The notes: a model not told the origin generated them from the sequence alone. A stretch of 64,000 nt of DNA from Frigidibacter albus (GCF_009908165.1 NZ_JAAAUC010000001.1:434001-498000); one strand, 5' to 3'. Shown: positions 45,392 to 54,437, counted from the stretch's first letter. Program-made: numbers and translations.

Positions 45392-47101
45392 TCATGCGGC
45401 GCATCCGGTCTTGCGGGGCGGGGGCGGCTTTGCCAGCGCCTGGCGCAACACGTCCTCTCGCGGGCCGAAGGCGCGCAGTTGGCCGCCTTCGAGCATCAGC
45501 AGCAGATCGCAGCCCCGCACCGCGGCGGGACGGTGGGCGCTGAGCACGGTCATGCCGCCGGCGGCGCGATGGGTGCGGATCGCCTCGGCCAGGGCCGCCT
45601 CGCCTGCGGTATCAAGCCCTGCGTCGGCTTCGTCGAGCAGCAGCAGCAGCGGGGCGCCGAACAGCGCGCGGGCGAGGCCGATGCGCTGGATCTGGCCGAC
45701 CGACAGGGGGGCACCGCTCTCTTCGATTGCGGTGTCATAGCCGCGGGGCAGGGCCAGGATCATCTCATGCGCGCCGGCGCGGCGGGCGGCGGCGATCACT
45801 GCGGCCGGGTCGTGCGAGGGGTCCAGCCGGGCGATGTTGGTGGCAAGGCTGGCCTCGAACAGCGGGACGCGTTGCGGGACATGGCCGATCAGCGAGGCGA
45901 GGCCGGGGCCATACTGGTCAAGGGCGGCGCCGCCAAACCGCACCGTTCCCGCGGCGATGGGCCAGGCGCCGGTCAGCGCGCGCAGAAGCGTGGTCTTGCC
46001 GGCGCCGGAATTGCCGATCACCCCGAGCACCTGCCCCGCGTCCAGCCGGAACGAGAGGCCGCGCAGCACCGGGCCTGCCGCGCCGGGGGGGACCACTGCA
46101 AGCTGCTGCACCTCCAGCATGGCCGGAGGGCGGGGCAGGTGCGTCGGCCGGGCGTGCTGAAGGCGGGAGGGCGCGGCCGGGGCAGCAGAGAGCCGAGCCC
46201 AGCCTGCGGCGGCATTTTGCAGGGCGGGCCAGCCGGCGATGACCTGCTCGATCGGGGCCAGCGCCCGAGCCGCCAGCACCGAGCTTGCGAACAGCGCGCC
46301 GGCGCCGATCTCGCCGCGCAGTACCAGCCAGGCCGCGGCGCCAAGCAGCACCGATTGCATTGCCTGCCGTGCGCCCCGCGCCAGCGCGGCATGCAGACCG
46401 GCGCGATCGGACAGGCGCAGCGCGCTGCGCAGGGCGGTGTCGCGCAGGCCTTGCCAGCGCGCGAGCGCCGCCGGGCCCAGGCCGAGGGCGGCCAGCGTTT
46501 CCGGCTCTGCCGCAAGGCGGGCTGCCAGCCGCGCCTCGGCCTCGGCATCGGTCTGCGCGGCGGCGAGCGGGGCGCGGAGGACGGCGCGGTTGCTGGCGGC
46601 GATGGCGACCAGCAGCGCGCCGCCGGCCAGTGCAAGCCCCCCCAGCAGCGGGTGAAAGGCGAAAAGCGGGAGCAGGAACACCAGCACCCAGGGCAGGTCC
46701 ATCAGCGCGCCGGCCACCGGCAGCGACAGCGCCCGCTGCAACGCCTCAAGATCGGCAACCGCATCGGGCGCGGCGCCCCGGCCGAGCGCGGCCTCCAGCA
46801 CCCGCGGCTCCAGCCGCGCGCGCAGCCTTGCGCCGATGCGGGCGATGATCCGTCCGCGCAGGGCATCGAGCGCAACCATGGCGGCATAGCAGGTCACGGC
46901 GATCAGCCCCAGCGCCGTCAGGGTCTCGACCGACTGCGCGCCAAGCACCCGGTCATAGACCTGCATGACGAAGATCGGACCCGTCAGCAGCAAGAGGTTT
47001 CCGGCGGCCGAGAACAGAACCACCGCCGCCAATGCACTGCGGCTTTCGGTCAGGGCCGCGCGCGGGCCGGTCCCGTCTGCCGCTGTGTCGTGTCGCGTCA
47101 C
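45392..47101 (-). CDS. Type I secretion ABC permease/ATPase (PrtD family)
   Basis: The 569-residue exporter fuses a membrane domain (helices from VVLFSAAGNLLLLTGPIFVMQVYDR onward) with an ATPase domain. Walker A is GNSGAGKTT near residue 363, the Q-loop is GHVPQ, the signature is LSVGQIQRIGLARAL (LSVGQ rather than LSGGQ), Walker B is LLLLLDEADAGLD, and the H-loop is LSAHRP. No C39 peptidase-like domain is present, as in PrtD exporters of RTX proteases. The start is a GTG at 47101 with AGGGAG upstream. It is divergent from mlaA. Confidence 0.9.
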   Translation of the reverse strand: MTRHDTAADGTGPRAALTESRSALAAVVLFSAAGNLLLLTGPIFVMQVYDRVLGAQSVETLTALGLIAVTCYAAMVALDALRGRIIARIGARLRARLEPRVLEAALGRGAAPDAVADLEALQRALSLPVAGALMDLPWVLVFLLPLFAFHPLLGGLALAGGALLVAIAASNRAVLRAPLAAAQTDAEAEARLAARLAAEPETLAALGLGPAALARWQGLRDTALRSALRLSDRAGLHAALARGARQAMQSVLLGAAAWLVLRGEIGAGALFASSVLAARALAPIEQVIAGWPALQNAAAGWARLSAAPAAPSRLQHARPTHLPRPPAMLEVQQLAVVPPGAAGPVLRGLSFRLDAGQVLGVIGNSGAGKTTLLRALTGAWPIAAGTVRFGGAALDQYGPGLASLIGHVPQRVPLFEASLATNIARLDPSHDPAAVIAAARRAGAHEMILALPRGYDTAIEESGAPLSVGQIQRIGLARALFGAPLLLLLDEADAGLDTAGEAALAEAIRTHRAAGGMTVLSAHRPAAVRGCDLLLMLEGGQLRAFGPREDVLRQALAKPPPPRKTGCAA

Positions 47102-47242
47102 GCGCGTCTCCCTACCTGGCCGCGGCGCGATGCGGCGGCGATCCGCCGAAAGGCGCCGAGTTTGTCACCCGATTGCCACAAGCGCCGCTGCAATGCGGCA
47201 GGTGGGGCTGGGCTTCGCCGCATCCGCGACTATCTTGCAACC

Positions 47243-48079
47243 ATGCCCTCCAATGCATTGAGAATTCCTTTGACCCGTTTGTCCCCTGCTGTCGCCGCCG
47301 CCCCCCGCTGCGCTGTCCCTGCCCCCCGCCGTGGACGCAAGCCGGCTGTCCTGGCCGCCGTTCTGGCCTCGGCGCTGGCGCTGTCTGCCTGCGGAGGCGC
47401 CGAGGTGGTCAGCCGTGATGCCGGCTTCAACGACCCGGCCGAGGCGCATAACCGCCGGGTTCACGGGTTCAACAAGGGGGTGGACCGGGTGGTGCTTCGT
47501 CCCGCCTCGCAGGTCTATGGCACGGTGGTGCCGGGGCCGGTGCGCGGTGGGATCAGCAACTTCTCGGACAACCTCGGCCTGCCGGCGGCGGTGGTGAACA
47601 ACCTTCTGCAGGGCCGGATCGAGCCTGCGGGCAAGAACGGCTTCCGATTCCTCGTGAACTCCACCTTCGGGCTGGGCGGGTTCCTCGACCCCGCCACCGA
47701 CATGGGGCTGACCGAGGAAGATACCGATTTCGGCGAGACGTTGCATGTCTGGGGCGCGGGTGAGGGCTTCTATATGGAAACGCCGCTGCGCGGGCCCTCG
47801 ACGGTGCGCGATACGGTCGGGGCGGTGGTGGACATCTTCCTCGACCCGGTGAACTCGTCTATCGACAGGCCTGAATCCAACTATGTTCTGGGCGCGAACG
47901 GGCTGTCACTTGTCGGTGATCGTTACCGCTATTCGGACACCATCGACTCCCTTCTTTATGAAAGTGCGGATAGCTATGCGCAGGCCCGGCTGCTGTATCT
48001 TCAGAACCGCCGGTTCGAGCTTGGCACCGAGGCGGAGAGCAACAGCGATGACCCCTATGATGACCCCTATGGCCAGTGA
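47243..48079 (+). CDS. mlaA: MlaA/VacJ outer-membrane lipoprotein
   Basis: MlaA removes misplaced phospholipids from the outer leaflet and passes them to MlaC, keeping outer-membrane asymmetry. The 278-residue product has a lipobox LALSACGG with the Cys near residue 50, then FNDPAEAHNRRVHGFNKGVDR and PQVYG-like blocks and NFSDNLGLPAAVVNNLLQG, all family features. The leader before the lipobox is unusually long. The real start may be an alternative codon downstream, for example TTG near 47270. It overlaps mlaC. The Mla ATPase/permease genes are not here. Confidence 0.9.
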   Translation: MPSNALRIPLTRLSPAVAAAPRCAVPAPRRGRKPAVLAAVLASALALSACGGAEVVSRDAGFNDPAEAHNRRVHGFNKGVDRVVLRPASQVYGTVVPGPVRGGISNFSDNLGLPAAVVNNLLQGRIEPAGKNGFRFLVNSTFGLGGFLDPATDMGLTEEDTDFGETLHVWGAGEGFYMETPLRGPSTVRDTVGAVVDIFLDPVNSSIDRPESNYVLGANGLSLVGDRYRYSDTIDSLLYESADSYAQARLLYLQNRRFELGTEAESNSDDPYDDPYGQ

Positions 48080-48707
48080 GACTGCCCGTGACACCGATGC
48101 GCCGCGCGGCCTGACCCGTCGCACGGTGATGATGCTGCTGGCCGGCGGCGTGGCCTTTGCGGCGCTCGCGCCGCGCGGCGCGCTGGCGATGGACACTGCC
48201 GAGGCGCGGGCGCTGATCGACCGCGCGGTGGGCGAGATCAACGGCGTGATCAATTCGGGCCAGAGCGAGACGGCGATGCTCGCCTCGTTCGAGCAGATCT
48301 TCGCGCGCTATGCCGATGTGGCGATCATTGCCCAAAGTGCGCTGGGGGTTGCGGCCCGTCAGGCCAGCCCGGCGCAGATGGCGGCCTTCACCCGCGCTTT
48401 CCAGACCTACATCTCGCGCAAGTATGGCCGGCGGTTCCGCGAGTTCATCGGCGGCAAGATCGAGGTCACCGGCGCGCAGCAGGTGAAAAGCTTCTACGAG
48501 GTCATCTCGACCGCCTATCTGCGCGGCGAGGCGCCGTTCGAGGTGCGCTTCCAGGTGTCGGACCGGTCGGGGCGCGACCTGTTCTTCAACATCATCATCG
48601 AGGGCGTGAACATGCTGGCCTCGGAACGCACCGAGATCGGCGCGCTTCTGGATGCGCGGCGCGGCAACCTTGACCAGTTGATCGCCGACCTGCCTGCATT
48701 GGGCTGA
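48069..48707 (+). CDS. mlaC: MlaC phospholipid-binding periplasmic protein
   Basis: MlaC shuttles phospholipid between outer-membrane MlaA and the inner-membrane Mla transporter. The 212-residue protein begins with a twin-Arg-like leader LTRRTVMMLLAGGVAFAALAPRGALA. The mature part has ISRKYGRRFREFIGGKIEV, the Tyr-rich transport fold of the Tol-Tol-Ttg2 superfamily. The ATG at 48069 overlaps the mlaA end by 11 bases. ATGs at 48048 and 48060 are in frame alternatives. Confidence 0.87.
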   Translation: MASETARDTDAPRGLTRRTVMMLLAGGVAFAALAPRGALAMDTAEARALIDRAVGEINGVINSGQSETAMLASFEQIFARYADVAIIAQSALGVAARQASPAQMAAFTRAFQTYISRKYGRRFREFIGGKIEVTGAQQVKSFYEVISTAYLRGEAPFEVRFQVSDRSGRDLFFNIIIEGVNMLASERTEIGALLDARRGNLDQLIADLPALG

Positions 48708-48730
48708 CGGCGCCTGACAGGATTTGCAGC

Positions 48731-48757
48731 GGGGCGGGGGAAAACCTCCGCCCTTTG
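48731..48757 (+). terminator. Terminator after mlaC
   Basis: GGGCGGGGG (48732-48740) pairs with CCTCCGCCC (48745-48753) with one G-T pair and an AAAA loop, followed by TTTG. Confidence 0.7.
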
Positions 48758-48970
48758 CTATTCGGGGCCTTGGGCCTCCAGCGACAGGTCTTCGACGATC
48801 TCGCCGCGCACGCCCTTCAGGGGCGCGTCCTCGGTATGGCGCAGCAGGTAGTCATAGGCCGCGTCATGGCTGTCGAAGGCCATCGGCGCGCCGGAGGTCG
48901 AGAAGTCCTCGCCGGATGCCAGCAGCTTCATATGGGGCGCGGCCCCCATCACGATCACGAATTTGGCCAT
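48758..48970 (-). CDS. Hypothetical 70-residue protein
   Basis: The product MAKFVIVMGAAPHMKLLASG... is small, soluble and slightly acidic, with a beta-alpha appearance and a C-terminal VEDLSLEAQGPE tail. No family was recognised. It lies 21 bases downstream of the FAD/NAD(P)-binding gene on the same strand and is probably co-transcribed. GGAGCGACCC precedes the ATG. Confidence 0.6.
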   Translation of the reverse strand: MAKFVIVMGAAPHMKLLASGEDFSTSGAPMAFDSHDAAYDYLLRHTEDAPLKGVRGEIVEDLSLEAQGPE

Positions 48971-48991
48971 TGGGTCGCTCCTTGCTTTGGG

Positions 48992-50569
48992 TCAGGAGAC
49001 CAGTCGTCGGCGGCGGCGGGTGGCGACGCCGCTGGCGATGGCCTCGGCGATGTCGGCGCAGGCGGTGATGCCCTGCACGAAGGGCCGGTCATGCATCAGG
49101 TAGGGAATCGAGCCGAGGAAGACGCGGCCCGCAAAGCCCCTGGCGCCGATCAAGCTGTAATCCTCGGCGACCTCGGGGATCTCCTCCCCCGCGTCCAGCA
49201 GGGCGCTGCGCAAGGTAGGGAAGGGCATGTCCTTGCTGCTGAGCGGCTTCTGGCCACGGGCGTCGATGAACACGTGGAAGACATGGGTGTCCCTGGCGGT
49301 TTCAATGACCGTGCGGCTCTGTTCCCGCGTCAGGTCATAATCCTCGCCCAAGGCCAGGACCGACAGGATCCCGGCATCGCGCAGGGCCAGCAGGCGGCGG
49401 ATGGATTCGGACGGGACGGCGGCGTAGTTGTCGACGAAGACCTTCTTGAGGCCCTTGTCCAGCCGCTCGCGGTCGTGTTCCGGCAGGTCGGCCACGATCT
49501 CTTCCACCCGCTCATGCATCCGCAGCAGGGCATAGCGCCAGGGCACGGTGACCTTGTCGGCCTTGTTGCGCTCTACCTCCTCAAGGTTGCTGCGCGCCCA
49601 GCGGAACGGGTCCGCCGCCTCGCGCGCGGCGAAATAGGCATCCGCGAAACTGTCGGCATCGAGCCCGCCAAGGCCGATGCGCATTGCATAGGCAGGATCG
49701 GCCTGCATGATCTCGGCGCGCACCAGATCGAACAGCGCGTCCAGCGGTTCGGGCTGCTTGGCGCAGGCGGCGACGGCGGCTTCGGTCATCACCGCCAGCG
49801 GCTCGTAGGGCAGGGGGCAGTAGAAATCCGCCTCCGGCAGGACCCCGGAGCGGGACATCAGCGTTATCTGCAGGCCGGTGCCGGAAGGGTGGAAGCTCAG
49901 TTCCCCGTCCTTGCGGCGGAAGCGGCCATGCTGGCCCGCCACGGCCATCGCCGCGTCGATGGCGCTGAGCGAGGTACCCATGATGCCGACGCTGGTGGCG
50001 GGGATCTCGGCCTCGATCAGGCCGGACCAGGGGCTGGGGAAGTACGTGCGGCTGGCTTCATCCTCATCCGGGAACTCATGCCCGGTGGCGAGGATCACCC
50101 GGTCGAAGGGGCCCGCCTCGCCCTGCGACGTGTGCAGAAGGAGGCGGTCCTCGGTGGGGAGGATGTCCAGCACCTCGGTGCGCTCGCAGATGTCGATCTG
50201 GTGGCCGGCCTGCCCGGCGCTGGTGGTCAGGGTCAGCAGCTGGTCGCGGAAATACTCGCCAAGCAGCAGGCGGGGCGTGAACTGGCGGTCATGCAGATCC
50301 TCCGCGTCAAGGCCATAGGAGGCGAGCTTGCCGGTGGGCTGATCCTCCAGCCAGTCGAGATAGGAGGTGGTCACCGGCGGGATCTCGATGCTGGCGATGT
50401 TGGCGAGCATCGACTTGCTGACCGTCTCGGGCGAATAGGGCATGCCGATGCCGGCCTTGTCGGCCTTCTCGAACAGCGTCACCGAAAGCGGGGCGGGGGA
50501 CTGAAGGAGTTGTTGCAACGTGTAGATGCCGGTCGGGCCCGTGCCGACGATTGCGATGCGCTGTGTCAT
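48992..50569 (-). CDS. FAD/NAD(P)-binding protein (NAD_binding_9 type)
   Basis: The 525-residue flavoprotein starts MTQRIAIVGTGPTGIYTLQQLL, a dinucleotide-binding GxGxxG at residues 9-14. It has LFEKADKAGIGMPYSPE, an internal SVGIMGTSLSAIDAAMAV (second nucleotide motif near 215), and a C-terminal GYDYDLT-like region. It fits the FAD-NAD(P)-binding domain family of uncharacterised monooxygenase- or dehydrogenase-like proteins. The substrate is unknown. The start at 50569 begins the Rossmann strand, and an upstream in-frame Met was rejected. Confidence 0.8.
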   Translation of the reverse strand: MTQRIAIVGTGPTGIYTLQQLLQSPAPLSVTLFEKADKAGIGMPYSPETVSKSMLANIASIEIPPVTTSYLDWLEDQPTGKLASYGLDAEDLHDRQFTPRLLLGEYFRDQLLTLTTSAGQAGHQIDICERTEVLDILPTEDRLLLHTSQGEAGPFDRVILATGHEFPDEDEASRTYFPSPWSGLIEAEIPATSVGIMGTSLSAIDAAMAVAGQHGRFRRKDGELSFHPSGTGLQITLMSRSGVLPEADFYCPLPYEPLAVMTEAAVAACAKQPEPLDALFDLVRAEIMQADPAYAMRIGLGGLDADSFADAYFAAREAADPFRWARSNLEEVERNKADKVTVPWRYALLRMHERVEEIVADLPEHDRERLDKGLKKVFVDNYAAVPSESIRRLLALRDAGILSVLALGEDYDLTREQSRTVIETARDTHVFHVFIDARGQKPLSSKDMPFPTLRSALLDAGEEIPEVAEDYSLIGARGFAGRVFLGSIPYLMHDRPFVQGITACADIAEAIASGVATRRRRRLVS

Positions 50570-50705
50570 GATGTCCCGGATGTTGGCAGCACCGAAACGC
50601 GCGGGGAGGGGCAAGGTTCCGGGCGGTGGGGCCCTTGATCTGTATCAGGGTGGGGCAACGCCAGTGGCGCTACCCTGCGCAGGGATACACGCGACGGGCG
50701 CCGCC

Positions 50706-51485
50706 ATGACTATCCTTACCCTGACCTCCGAGAGCCTGCAGCACGAGCATATCTGCTGCGCGATCGCGGACCGGAAATGCGCGCAGGGCTACGGCGCCAA
50801 GAAGCGCTGGCTGGCCGAGCAGCATGCGCACGGCTACCGCTTCAGCCGCCTTGATGCCCGCGGCAAGGTGTTCATCGAGTATGGCCCGGGCGAGCAGGCC
50901 TGGATGCCGGTGATCGCACCGGGCTGGATGGTGATGGGCTGCTTCTGGGTCTCGGGCCAGTTCAAGGGGCAGGGGCATGGCCGGGCGCTGCTGCAGACCG
51001 CGCTGGAGGAGGCCCGCAAGCTGGGCCGCGCCGGCCTGGTCTCGATCGCGGCGCGCAAGAAGATGCATTTCCAGAGCGACGGGGCCTGGCTGCTGCGGCA
51101 GGGCTTCCGCGAGGTCGACTCGCTGGACAATGGCTTTACGCTGCTGGCGCTGGCGGCAGACGGGGCAGGCATCGCCGAGCGGCCGCAGTTTGCAGACAGT
51201 GCCCGATCCGGCCCTGGGCCAGAGGCGAAGGGGGTGACGGTCTATTACTCCAACCGTTGCCCGTTCACCGAATTCCATATCGGAACCTCGCTGGCAGAGA
51301 CCTGCGCCAAGCGGGGCCTGACCCCGACCATCGTCAAGCTGGACAGCGTGGAGGCGGCGCAGTCGGCACCGACACCGGCCACGATCTTCAGCCTGTTCCT
51401 CGACGGGCGGTTCGTGACGACCGACCTGGGCGTGTGCATGGACAGCCGGTTCGACAGGATCGTTGCCGGCGCGCTGCGGTCCTGA
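50706..51485 (+). CDS. GNAT acetyltransferase with YoaP-like C-terminal domain
   Basis: The 259-residue protein combines an N-terminal GNAT fold (GCFWVSGQFKGQGHGRALLQTALEEARK at about residues 78-105, with the acetyl-CoA loop QGHGR) and a C-terminal YoaP-like part (VTVYYSNRCPFTEFHIG, then TPATIFSLFLDGRFVTTDL). Both parts together are the YoaP architecture known in Bacillus and others. The substrate is unknown. It is divergent from the flavoprotein gene and converges with the penicillin-binding protein gene. Confidence 0.85.
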   Translation: MTILTLTSESLQHEHICCAIADRKCAQGYGAKKRWLAEQHAHGYRFSRLDARGKVFIEYGPGEQAWMPVIAPGWMVMGCFWVSGQFKGQGHGRALLQTALEEARKLGRAGLVSIAARKKMHFQSDGAWLLRQGFREVDSLDNGFTLLALAADGAGIAERPQFADSARSGPGPEAKGVTVYYSNRCPFTEFHIGTSLAETCAKRGLTPTIVKLDSVEAAQSAPTPATIFSLFLDGRFVTTDLGVCMDSRFDRIVAGALRS

Positions 51486-51498
51486 ACGGCGCTACCCC

Positions 51499-53760
51499 TC
51501 AGTTCCGCCCCAGAATCCCGCCCAGCACTTCCATCAGGATCTGCTCTGCCACATCGGGCTCGCGCTGGCGCTGCGGCTGGGGTTGCTGCTGCGGCAGCGG
51601 GGCTGTCTGGGCCTGCCATTCGGCGCCTGGCACGGGTTGCTGGTCGGGGGCGGGGGTGTCGGGGGCCTGGCCATAGGCCTCGGTCGGCAGGTCCATCGGC
51701 AGTTCGTGGACCGGCAGGCCCTCATGCACCCGCACCATCACCTCGCGCCAGATCTCGGCCGGCAGGCCGCCGCCGGTCACGCCCGACAGCGGGGTGTTGT
51801 CGTCATAGCCCATCCAGACGCCGGCGACATAATCGGCGGTGAAGCCGATGAACCAGGCATCGCGCGCGGCCGAGGTGGTGCCGGTCTTGCCCGCTGCCGG
51901 ACGGTCGCCCAGATTGGCGCGCCCGCCGGTGCCGCGGTCGATCACCTGGCTCATCATGTAGACCAGCTGCCGGGCCGCGGTTTCCGAGATCACCCGCTGG
52001 CCAAAGCCGCCGTCCTGGCCCATCAGCGGCACCTCGTCGCCCTTCAGGCGCAGCTCGAGGATGCCGTAGGGCTTGACCGCGGTGCCGCCGTTCAGGAAGC
52101 CGGCATAGGCGCCGGTCATCTCGATCAGCGTCGATTCCGAGGCGCCAAGCGCCAGCGCCGGCCCGTCGGCAAGGTCATGGGCAAAGCCGAGATCGGTGGC
52201 GATCTTGCGCACGAGGTCGCGGCCCACGGCTTCCTGAATGCGCACGGTCGAGGTGTTGACCGACTGCGCCAGTGCGGTCAGCAGGTCGATCTGGCCGCGA
52301 TACTTGCCCTTTTCGTAGTTCTGCGGCGACCAGGGGCCGGAGCCCGGGATGTTGATCGTCAGCGGCTCGTCCATCACGGTCGAGCTTGGCGGGTAGCCCA
52401 TCTCAAGCGCGGCGGCATAGACGAAGGGCTTGAAGGTCGACCCGGTCTGCCGCTTGGCCTGCGTCGCGCGGTTGAAGCTGCCAGCGGCGGCGGTGTTGCG
52501 CCCGCCGACCATCGCCCGCACCGCGCCGTCGGCGGACATCACCACGATGGCCGCCTGCGCCTTGGAGCCTTCCTTGAGCTTGGTCTCGAACACATAGGCC
52601 AGCGCACCTTCGGCCGCGGCCTGCAGGCGTTTGTCCAGCGTGGTGCGGATGATCACGTCCTCGGTGGTGTCGCGGGTCAGGAAGTCGGGGCCCGATTCCA
52701 TGATCCAGTCGGCGAAATAGCCGCCGGCCTGCTGCGCGGCCGCCTCGGACAGGCGGGCGGGGTTGGCGCGTGCGTCATCGGCCTCGGCCTTGGTCAGGTA
52801 GCCCTGATCCTCCATCAGCCCGATGATCAGGTTGGCGCGTTCCTGCGAGCGTTGCAGGTTCGCGGTGGGGGCATAGCGCGAGGGCGCCTTCAGAAGGCCC
52901 GCCAGCATCGCCGCCTCGGCCGGGGTGACGTTCGCGGCCGACTTGCCGAAATAGCGCTGCGCCGCAGCCTCGAAGCCGCGGGCGCCGGCGCCCAGATAGG
53001 CGCGGTTGAGGTAGATGGTCAGGACGTCGGCCTTGCCGTACTTGGCCTCCATCGCCATCGAGAACGGTACTTCCTTGAGCTTGCGCCAGACGGATGAGGC
53101 GCGGCAGTCAGCCTCATAGGCGGCCTCCGACTCCCACTGGCTGGCATCGTAGGGCACGCCGAGGCACAGGAGCTTGGCGACCTGCTGGGTGATGGTGGAC
53201 CCACCATTGCCCTCCAGCGCGCCGCGTCCTTCGGACAGGTTGATGCGGATGGCGCTGGCGATGCCGCGCGGGCTGAGCCCGAAATGCTGGTAGAAGCGCT
53301 TGTCCTCGGTGGCGATCACCGCGTTGCGCAGATGCTCGGACACGGTATCCGAGGTGACCTGCCCGCCGAAGGTCTCGCCCCGCCAGGCAAACACCTGATC
53401 GGAATTGTCGAGCATGGTGACGGACCCGCGGGCGCGGGCGTCGAGCAGCGAGTCCACCGGGGGAAGCTGGGTATAGAGGTACCAGGTGACGATGCCGAGG
53501 CCCGCCGCCACCAGGGCGGTGACGCGCCAGCCGATTCCCCAGATCGTCCGCCAGATGCCGCGGAACAGCCCGCCGATGAGTCGCACGATGGGGTTCGAGG
53601 ACCGCCGCCGCGCCGGGGCGCGGGTGCGCGCGCTTTGCGCCGCCGGCTTGGCTGGTGCCTTGGCCGCGGGCTTGGCAGCCGGCTTCTTGGCGGTGCCGCG
53701 CACCGCGCCATAACGCCGGTCTGCCACCAATGGTGGCTTTTTCCCGCCCGATCCCGTCAT
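51499..53760 (-). CDS. Class A penicillin-binding protein 1 (glycosyltransferase/transpeptidase)
   Basis: This bifunctional peptidoglycan synthase has 753 residues. A basic, Ala/Lys/Pro-rich cytoplasmic N terminus is followed by one membrane helix (VTALVAAGLGIVTWYLY). The GT51 glycosyltransferase has ATEDKRFYQHFGLSPRG and NGGSTITQQVAK. The transpeptidase has the serine motif GSTFKPF, SVN, and the AGKTGTT box. The C terminus is Gln/Pro-rich. ATG 53760 was chosen because the upstream in-frame beginning is a TTG with no ribosome site. It is divergent from glnK. Confidence 0.93.
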   Translation of the reverse strand: MTGSGGKKPPLVADRRYGAVRGTAKKPAAKPAAKAPAKPAAQSARTRAPARRRSSNPIVRLIGGLFRGIWRTIWGIGWRVTALVAAGLGIVTWYLYTQLPPVDSLLDARARGSVTMLDNSDQVFAWRGETFGGQVTSDTVSEHLRNAVIATEDKRFYQHFGLSPRGIASAIRINLSEGRGALEGNGGSTITQQVAKLLCLGVPYDASQWESEAAYEADCRASSVWRKLKEVPFSMAMEAKYGKADVLTIYLNRAYLGAGARGFEAAAQRYFGKSAANVTPAEAAMLAGLLKAPSRYAPTANLQRSQERANLIIGLMEDQGYLTKAEADDARANPARLSEAAAQQAGGYFADWIMESGPDFLTRDTTEDVIIRTTLDKRLQAAAEGALAYVFETKLKEGSKAQAAIVVMSADGAVRAMVGGRNTAAAGSFNRATQAKRQTGSTFKPFVYAAALEMGYPPSSTVMDEPLTINIPGSGPWSPQNYEKGKYRGQIDLLTALAQSVNTSTVRIQEAVGRDLVRKIATDLGFAHDLADGPALALGASESTLIEMTGAYAGFLNGGTAVKPYGILELRLKGDEVPLMGQDGGFGQRVISETAARQLVYMMSQVIDRGTGGRANLGDRPAAGKTGTTSAARDAWFIGFTADYVAGVWMGYDDNTPLSGVTGGGLPAEIWREVMVRVHEGLPVHELPMDLPTEAYGQAPDTPAPDQQPVPGAEWQAQTAPLPQQQPQPQRQREPDVAEQILMEVLGGILGRN

Positions 53761-54098
53761 CTTGCGCCCACCTGCCCGATACTGCTGCCACGCGCGGGCA
53801 AGAGCCCGGCCTTCATTGGTGCGAGTCCGGGCAGTGCCCGGCTGTCGTTTCTTTGTCCCGGACAATACAGGCAGCGCGCCCGGTTGTGGAGCGGTTTGCC
53901 TTCACGATTCGGTTTGTGTGCCGCGCAAAGTTTCATCACTTCGCATGGATTGTGCAAATTTTGTGCAAATACGCCTGTGTCGCACCCTGCGCAGGCTGCG
54001 CGATTCCTTGTAACGCGGGCGTGAAAGCGGCCTTCTGCGGCCGTGGGTTGGCCTTGGCGCCTCCCGACGAGGCGCTGCCAAAGGAAGGGATAACGAAC
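53761..54098. other. Gene-free divergent control region, PBP1/glnK
   Basis: 338 bases hold no credible gene. They contain a phased direct repeat (53951-53970), the palindromic GCGCAGGCTGCGC near 53989-54001, and the glnK ribosome site AAGGAAGGGA at 54081-54090. No convincing sigma-54 GG-N10-GC promoter was seen. Nitrogen control of glnK is expected but its elements are not resolved. Confidence 0.6.
53951..53970 (+). promoter_or_regulatory. Tandem TGTGCAAAT repeat upstream of glnK
   Basis: TGTGCAAAT occurs at 53951-53959 and 53962-53970, 11 bases apart, about one helical turn. It stands 129 bases ahead of the glnK start and could bind an activator such as NtrC. This is inference. Confidence 0.45.
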
Positions 54099-54437
54099 GT
54101 GAAACTCATCATCGCAGCCATCAAGCCGTTCAAGCTCGAGGAGGTGCGCGAAGCGCTCACCGCCATCGGCGTGCGCGGCATGATGGTGACCGAGGTCAAG
54201 GGCTTCGGCTCGCAATCCGGTCACACCGAGATTTACCGCGGCGCCGAGTATGCCGTGAACTTCGTGCCGAAGGTCAAGCTGGAGATCGTGGTCAGCGATG
54301 CCCTGGCCGATCAGGTCGTCGACACGATCCAGAAGACCGCCAAGACCGACAAGATCGGCGACGGCAAGATCTTCGTGCTCGACGTGGCACAGGCCGTGCG
54401 CGTCCGCACCGGCGAAATCAACGACGACGCGCTCTGA
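54099..54437 (+). CDS. glnK: Nitrogen regulatory P-II protein GlnK
   Basis: This P-II signal protein is 112 residues, exactly the family size. Tyr51 in the T-loop (GHTEIYRGAEYAVNF) is the uridylylation site. The ATP/2-oxoglutarate B-loop is KIGDGKIFV. It senses nitrogen status and blocks AmtB when nitrogen is plentiful. The start is a GTG at 54099 preceded by AAGGAAGGG. The upstream in-frame extension is not P-II-like. The adjacent amtB, 27 bases on, marks it as GlnK rather than GlnB. Confidence 0.95.
   Translation: MKLIIAAIKPFKLEEVREALTAIGVRGMMVTEVKGFGSQSGHTEIYRGAEYAVNFVPKVKLEIVVSDALADQVVDTIQKTAKTDKIGDGKIFVLDVAQAVRVRTGEINDDAL

Noticed and set aside
45080-47242. Long in-frame upstream extension of mlaA
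   Set aside because: It overlaps the secretion genes on the other strand and is low-complexity shadow sequence.
53761-54098. Sigma-54 promoter for glnK
   Set aside because: No GG-N10-GC element with good flanking match was seen, so it was not annotated.
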